Source: Bin107 sp965221655
Lineage (GTDB): Bacteria; UBA8248
Direction: 5' to 3'
DNA: 64,000 nucleotides
NCBI GenBank assembly: GCA_965221655.1
Contig: OZ244906.1
Coordinates: 2,666,001 to 2,730,000 of the forward strand
Below the pieces are notes generated by a model. It had not been told where the DNA came from. It did not search any database and saw only the letters and a list, made by a program, of their open reading frames with translations. How positions within the stretch are numbered: the first letter of the stretch is position 1; each line of letters starts with the position of its first letter. The position numbers and the translations under genes are program-made. Below, piece after piece: positions 59,717 through 64,000 of this stretch.

Positions 59717-60403
59717 CTAGGGAATGGCCCTCTGCGCTTCGATGTGCGCGTAAGGCCGCAGGGAGGCGAGGCGGGACTTGTCGTTGAACACCTCATTCGT
59801 CCTGCGGAGCCGCTCGTAGGCTTTGACGACCCGCTTGACGTAGCGGCGCGTCTCCCTGAAGGGAGGAATCCCGTTGTATTGCCGGACGGTGGCGGGACCC
59901 GCGTTATAGGCGGCGAGTGCCCTGTGGAGGTTCCATCCGTAAGATTCGAGCAGATAGCGCAGGTAGCGCACTCCCGCCTCGACGTTCTGGGACACGTCAA
60001 AGACGTCGCGCACGCCCAGGTGCTTCGCCGTGATCGGGTTGATCTGCATCAGCCCCTTCGCACCTTTATGCGAGACGGCTCGGGGGTCGAAGCCGCTTTC
60101 CACCTCAATGACCGCGCGCACGAGCAGGGGGTCCACCCCGTGGAGGCGCGAGAAATGGTGGATGTACCAAAACATGCCGGGGCCGCGCGTCTCTCGGTGG
60201 AGGGTCGTGGCCGGAGGAATGCGCAAGTCTTCCGTTTCGGGAATCGGCTGAGCCTGGAGAGCGAGCACACCGGCCAGGGCGAGGACGGCGAACGGAAATC
60301 GCACAAAAACCCAGACGCGCCTGGAGCGGCCGCGCAACAGGTCGGTAACTTCGAGCAAAAGGAACAGGATATACGTCGCGAGCAAAAGGGTGGTGACATC
60401 CAT
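59717..60403 (-). CDS. Lytic transglycosylase (SLT domain), membrane-anchored
   Basis: 228 residues. An N-terminal hydrophobic stretch (TTLLLATYILFLLLEV and FVRFPFAVLALAGVLAL, about 4-45) anchors it, then a goose-lysozyme-like SLT domain: catalytic Glu in RAVIEVESGFDPRAVSHKGAKGLMQINPITAKHLGV near 92, and RALAAYNAGPATVRQYNG near 165. Cleaves peptidoglycan to 1,6-anhydro-muropeptides in the periplasm. The first helix pair instead of a cleaved signal is somewhat unusual. Confidence 0.9.
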   Translation of the reverse strand: MDVTTLLLATYILFLLLEVTDLLRGRSRRVWVFVRFPFAVLALAGVLALQAQPIPETEDLRIPPATTLHRETRGPGMFWYIHHFSRLHGVDPLLVRAVIEVESGFDPRAVSHKGAKGLMQINPITAKHLGVRDVFDVSQNVEAGVRYLRYLLESYGWNLHRALAAYNAGPATVRQYNGIPPFRETRRYVKRVVKAYERLRRTNEVFNDKSRLASLRPYAHIEAQRAIP

Positions 60404-60603
60404 AGGTCGCTGTGGCTCCGGGCGGCACACCTATTCGAGTAGGGAGTGAAAAGCCTCGCACAGGAAGATTGTGCAGGTGGAAAGTCGAGCATCTTACGCA
60501 GGATTCGACCGGGAATAAGCGGTTCTTGTCGTCTCCTTTTCGCTGTTTTCCCGAAACAGTGGTGGAGCGAGCATATTCGCCCGCAAGTACAACGCGGGAA
60601 ATT

Positions 60604-61239
60604 CTACAACAATTCGAGCACGTCGTCCAGTTTTTCGAGATACGCATCCGGCCCCGCCGCGCGTATCTCCTCGGGACGCGCATATTCCCCCCGGACGATC
60701 CAGGCGGGTATGGATGCGTTGCGGGCGGCGTGCACGTCCGTCGCCGTGTCCCCGACCATGGCGACTTCGCCGGCCTTTACGCCGAGCAGCTCCATGGCGG
60801 CGAGGAGCATCGCGGGGTCGGGCTTGGGCGCGTAGCCCTGGCGATGGCCGAACACCTTTCGGATGTAGGGCGCAAGGCCCACGTGTTCGAGTTGCCGCTC
60901 GCAGAAAAACCACGTCTTGTTCGAGACGCAGGCCATCTCGATGCCCCGCCGCGCGAGAGCCGCCAGGGTATCCTTCGCCCCCGGCATGATGCGCGTACCC
61001 GCCACGTTGTGGATCTCGTAATGGGCGCGGTAGACGCGCACCGCCTCCTCGGCGACCTCCGCCCCCCACAACTCGGTGAATCGTTCCTCGAGCGTGGGGC
61101 CGATGGAGGCGAGAACCTCTTCGTCCGTCATCGGGGGCACGCCGAGGTCGCGGCAGGTGAGCCGCATGCACTTTTCGATTCCCTCGTAGCTGTCGACGAG
61201 CGTGCCGTCGTGATCCAGGAGCAGCGCGCGTATGGCCAT
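60604..61239 (-). CDS. HAD-family phosphatase (phosphoglycolate phosphatase-like)
   Basis: 211 residues. Motif I LLLDHDGTLVDS (nucleophile Asp), motif II CVSNKT, motif III Lys in YAPKPDPAMLLAAM, motif IV MVGDTATDVHAARNAS. Four-helix cap between 20 and 85, so subclass I. Gph-like members clear 2-phosphoglycolate; pyrophosphatase-type activity is also possible. Divergent from rlmN. Confidence 0.9.
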   Translation of the reverse strand: MAIRALLLDHDGTLVDSYEGIEKCMRLTCRDLGVPPMTDEEVLASIGPTLEERFTELWGAEVAEEAVRVYRAHYEIHNVAGTRIMPGAKDTLAALARRGIEMACVSNKTWFFCERQLEHVGLAPYIRKVFGHRQGYAPKPDPAMLLAAMELLGVKAGEVAMVGDTATDVHAARNASIPAWIVRGEYARPEEIRAAGPDAYLEKLDDVLELL

Positions 61240-61307
61240 CGTTCCTCTCCGGTGCGAACGAGCGTGGTATGATGCCTCGCCGAAACAAACGGGCGCACCA
61301 TAACACC

Positions 61308-62441
61308 ATGGAAGCGGCGATGGAACACGAGGCGCACACGCAAGAGGCGAGGCGGCCCGCGGGGCCGCCGGCCCCCGAAACCCGCGATCTCCTCGGCATG
61401 GAGGAGGACGAACTCGTCGCGCTCTGTGAGGGAATGGGAGAGCCCGCCTACAGGGGGCGGCAGCTGTTCGCGTGGCTCTACGGCCGGGGGGCGCGCGATT
61501 TCACCGCGATGACGGACGTGCCGAAGGGCTTGCGGGCCGCCCTCGCCCGTACCGCCCGCATCGAGACGCCCACACTTGATGAAGAACAGCGCAGCGCGGA
61601 CGGCACGATCAAGTATGTCTGGCGCCTTGAGGACGGCGCGCGGGTCGAGAGCGTGCGCATCCCCATGCGCGAGGCGACGCGGTGGTCGCTTTGCGTCTCC
61701 ACCCAGGTGGGCTGCGCCATGGGGTGCGCGTTTTGTCTCACGGCGAAGATGGGCTTCGTGCGGCACCTGGGGGCGGGGGAGATTGTCGGTCAGTTTCTCG
61801 CCGCGCGGGGGTTGCTCGCAGAAGGAGAGCGCTTTCACAACGTGGTGTTCATGGGCATGGGTGAGCCGCTCGACAACTTCGCCGCCACCGTGCGCGCGGT
61901 GCGCATACTCACGCACCCCCGCGCAAACGGCGTCGTCGCCAGGCGGCTCACCGTCTCCACGGTGGGCGTGGCTTCGCGGCTGCGCGATTTTGTGGAGGCG
62001 GTGCCCGACGCGGGCCTTGCCGTCTCGCTCCACGCGGCGGACGAGCAGACCCGGGGCGCGCTCGTGCCCGTGAACCGCAAGTGGAGCCTCGAGACCCTGC
62101 TGGCCGAGTGCCGGGCGTTGCCCCTGCGCGCGCGGCGGCGCATTACCTTCGAATACGTGATGCTCGGCGGCGTGAACGATTCGCAAGGGGAGGCACAGCG
62201 CCTCGCGCGGATGCTGGAGGGTCTGCGGTGCAAGGTGAACCTGATTCCGTGGAACCCCTTTCCCGGAGGTGCGTTCCAAAGGCCCGGGGACGCGCGCGTG
62301 GAGGCGTTTCGCCGCATTTTGCAAACAGCGGGCGTCCTCGCCACCACGCGGGCGAGCAAGGGGGGCGACATCCTCGCGGCCTGCGGCCAGCTGGCCGACC
62401 GCAAGTCGAGCGGCGGCCTGCGCCTCGTCGAATCCTCCTGA
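61308..62441 (+). CDS. rlmN: Dual-specificity 23S rRNA/tRNA adenine-C2 methyltransferase RlmN
   Basis: About 377 residues. Radical-SAM enzyme that methylates A2503 of 23S rRNA and A37 of some tRNAs. CAMGCAFCLTAKMGF holds the CxxxCxxC cluster motif; RLTVSTVGVASRLRDF and NLIPWNPFPGGAFQRP are typical. The methyl-carrier and resolving cysteines (FCLTAK region and LAACGQLA) are present. A TATGAT at 61268-61273 may be the -10 box, which would exclude the earliest ATGs, so the start at 61308 (or 61320) is preferred. Confidence 0.95.
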   Translation: MEAAMEHEAHTQEARRPAGPPAPETRDLLGMEEDELVALCEGMGEPAYRGRQLFAWLYGRGARDFTAMTDVPKGLRAALARTARIETPTLDEEQRSADGTIKYVWRLEDGARVESVRIPMREATRWSLCVSTQVGCAMGCAFCLTAKMGFVRHLGAGEIVGQFLAARGLLAEGERFHNVVFMGMGEPLDNFAATVRAVRILTHPRANGVVARRLTVSTVGVASRLRDFVEAVPDAGLAVSLHAADEQTRGALVPVNRKWSLETLLAECRALPLRARRRITFEYVMLGGVNDSQGEAQRLARMLEGLRCKVNLIPWNPFPGGAFQRPGDARVEAFRRILQTAGVLATTRASKGGDILAACGQLADRKSSGGLRLVESS

Positions 62442-62931
62442 ATCCCCGCTTTCTCGATTCGTCTCGCTCGATTCGTCTCGGCGCATACAAAAAGCGCGCC
62501 CACAGGGGCGCAACGCTTCGCTTCTTGCGATTCGCTCACCCCGGCCCGCCCGCAAAACGAACGCCGCCAAGACGTAAAACCTTTTCGTTTCGCTGGATGC
62601 GGGGGAGGGCACAGGGGTCTTCCCCGCGAGCCATTGGGCGCGAGAGGAGCATTTTCACACTTAGAGCGCCACGGCAAATACACCTTGCGGGGCGTCCCTG
62701 CCCGGCGGCCTTTTCCCTTCCGGCGAACCCCGCGCGGAGGGAAATCGGCTTCTCTCTATAACCCCTTTTTGCTTCCCCGCGCGTTCTTTGGGCGGGCAGG
62801 GGGCCGGGAGATTTGCTTGGCTTTTTTGCATTTTTCGAGCAGGCGCAGGAAACGCCCTTTCTTGCCCCTTTGGGGGGTATGTTGCTATACCATAACCCAT
62901 GGGGGCGCGCACGAGAGGCGGGGGTGGACAC
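62442..62931. other. Non-coding stretch between rlmN and an unknown gene
   Basis: 490 bp in which I see no gene with a ribosome binding site and protein-like composition. It contains a 14-bp tandem duplication at 62454-62481 and, before the next gene, GGTAT-gttgct-ATACC (62876-62891) with a TATACC that could be a -10 box or a small operator. Confidence 0.5.
62454..62481 (+). repeat. 14-bp exact tandem duplication
   Basis: CTCGATTCGTCTCG occurs twice head-to-tail, 13 bp after the rlmN stop. Confidence 0.85.
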
Positions 62932-63675
62932 ATGGCGGATGAGGATTCCGGATTGCAAGAGACGATGGAGGAGCTGGCGCGCGGCGTCTCTGCGCTCTTG
63001 AAGCAACAAGAAGAACTTGCAGCACGCCTCGAAGCCGTCGAGAACCGCCTCGCCCAAGACGATGGACCCGCACCGGACCGCGACGACGCCTACGACTACC
63101 GCGTGCTCTTCCACGCGCGCACCTACGACATCGAGGACGCGGCGGGCGAGAACACGCACATGGAGAGCGTGCGGCGGTGCGTGGCCCTGGGTGGGCTCTC
63201 GCGCGTCAGAACGCGCTACCACACGGGCAGCGGCGCTCGCGAAGCGGCGTATTCCTACCGCCTGGCGGGGGAGGGGGAGGACGCCGAAGCCGCGTGGACG
63301 CCTCTGGAGCACCGTGTGGAGAAGGACGCAGGCGCGGACTATGCGGTCTCGCTCGCCCTGCCTGAGCCGATTCCCGGCGGCGCCGTCTTCGAGTTGCGCC
63401 ATCGCCTCCATCTGCGCGGGGCGTTCACGACGCGAAACGAGTGGGTGACCCTGGTGGTCGAATACCCCACCGAGGCGTTTCGCCTCGAAGTCCTGCTGCC
63501 CGCGGGGCGCAAGATACTCGGCGCCCGCAGGGAGGAATCCCAGGGGGCGTCGAACAGCTTCAACAAACGGCGGGTCCACCCGCGCGTCCTGCCCGCTACC
63601 GGCCGGACGCGCCTCGCGTGGGAGGAGGAGCGCCCCGTCACGGGCCGCGCCTACACCCTGTTCTGGGACTGGTAG
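62932..63675 (+). CDS. Unknown protein with N-terminal coiled coil
   Basis: 247 residues. Residues 5-45 form an acidic heptad-type coiled coil (LQETMEELARGVSALLKQQEELAARLEAVENRLAQ). The remaining 195 residues are beta-rich with regularly spaced aromatic strands (YDYRVLFHARTYDIED, TRYHTGSGAREAAYSYRLAGE, VTLVVEYPTEAFRLEVLLPAG, AYTLFWDW), suggesting a beta-sandwich. No signal peptide or known motif. Probable cytosolic oligomer. ATG chosen at 62932, where the composition becomes protein-like. Confidence 0.65.
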   Translation: MADEDSGLQETMEELARGVSALLKQQEELAARLEAVENRLAQDDGPAPDRDDAYDYRVLFHARTYDIEDAAGENTHMESVRRCVALGGLSRVRTRYHTGSGAREAAYSYRLAGEGEDAEAAWTPLEHRVEKDAGADYAVSLALPEPIPGGAVFELRHRLHLRGAFTTRNEWVTLVVEYPTEAFRLEVLLPAGRKILGARREESQGASNSFNKRRVHPRVLPATGRTRLAWEEERPVTGRAYTLFWDW

Positions 63676-63798
63676 GGGGGGAGCCGCGCCGGGAGACTTC
63701 TCCTCCCCGTTTTGCTAGACTCCGCGCTTTCGGGCGCTTGCTGCGGCGGGCGTTCGCAGGGTTTTGTCCATCACTCATGTTCAGGAGAATGCGCCATC

Positions 63799-64000
63799 AT
63801 GCTGGAGCCGGATGTTTTTGTGGTCGATCTCACCGAGAACTTCGGCGGGGAGGTACTCGCCGACGGGCGCGTCAAGACGACGCGCGAACAGCTCGAGCGC
63901 TGCGCCGCCAAGTTCGGGGCGAGCGTTTCGGTGAGCCACGCGAAGAATTTTGAGCTCGGCGTGCACGTGCCGACGATCACCGTGCGCCGCCTCGAGAAAA
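63799..64000 (+). CDS. Unknown protein, 5' part (runs off the window)
   Basis: An ATG at 63799 with AGGAG about 12 nt upstream opens a frame that stays open to the window edge, 67 codons: MLEPDVFVVDLTENFGG, then a Lys/Arg/Cys helical part and ELGVHVPTITVRRLEK. Too short to assign. Confidence 0.5.
   Translation, partial: MLEPDVFVVDLTENFGGEVLADGRVKTTREQLERCAAKFGASVSVSHAKNFELGVHVPTITVRRLEK

Noticed and set aside
62634..62942. 102-codon plus-strand frame in the gap after rlmN
   Set aside because: Arg/Gly-rich, with no ribosome binding site, and it runs into the next gene in another frame.

Overview
The window is about 64 kb of dense, high-GC bacterial chromosome, with no phage, insertion sequence or CRISPR array. 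Short intergenic spaces, ATGA-type stop/start overlaps and AGGAG-type ribosome binding sites are the rule. Housekeeping genes (rph, rdgB, maf, greA, thiI, iscS/iscU, cysE, folD, xseAB, ispA, dxs, tlyA, rlmN, nth-like) alternate with degradative ones (three acyl-CoA-dehydrogenase-family proteins, a CaiB/BaiF CoA-transferase, MaoC hydratases, LLM flavin oxidoreductases, hydantoinase/oxoprolinase HyuAB, an M20 amidohydrolase, a DehI-type dehalogenase). An outer-membrane beta-barrel ending in Phe and an RND pump point to a Gram-negative cell. In-frame UGA codons show that the organism decodes selenocysteine. I would guess a deltaproteobacterial or candidate-phylum lineage (Tectomicrobia/Nitrospinota/Rokubacteria-like), with low confidence.

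Layout. 1-4.7 kb: end of an RND transporter, rph-rdgB, an AhpD-like gene with an in-frame UGA, and a secreted protein. 4.7-9.3 kb: sugar isomerase-like protein, ArsP-like permease with a MarR regulator, an AT-rich operator, DehI-type dehalogenase and a nuclease-like gene. 9.6-12 kb: a four-tRNA array (Arg, His, Arg, Lys) with its own promoter, a small membrane protein and gamma-glutamyltransferase. 12-20.8 kb, mostly minus strand: a flavin monooxygenase-like pair, ComM/YifB, and an acyl-CoA operon. 20.9-26.4 kb: selD (itself with an in-frame UGA), msrA, LLM oxidoreductase, M20 hydrolase, aldo/keto reductase, cupin. 26.4-28 kb: thiI and a cyclophilin-like gene. 28-41 kb: a plus-strand run from polyprenyl synthase through maf, aminotransferase, 2-hydroxyacid dehydrogenase, hyuAB, class IV aminotransferase and greA to a two-gene respiratory module. 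41-44 kb: cysE-iscS-iscU-GyrI-like operon on the minus strand. 44-51 kb: M29-like peptidase, then folD-xseA-xseB-ispA-dxs-tlyA. 51-64 kb: comB, porin-like protein, SbcD-like phosphoesterase, a large unknown helical protein, VOC, acyl-CoA dehydrogenase, EamA transporter, nth-like gene, lytic transglycosylase, HAD phosphatase, rlmN and two unknown genes.

Two things stand out. First, two genes carry an in-frame UGA exactly where the family has a catalytic cysteine, each followed 12-16 nt later by a perfect 5-bp hairpin with a G-starting loop of 3-4 nt: an AhpD-like CxxU protein and SelD. Ordinary annotation would break both genes. Second, a predicted di-heme cytochrome b (two helices, each with His-x13-His) sits directly upstream of one 979-residue polypeptide that fuses a four-cluster Fe-S subunit to a molybdopterin catalytic subunit. 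This is a compact membrane oxidoreductase whose substrate I cannot name.
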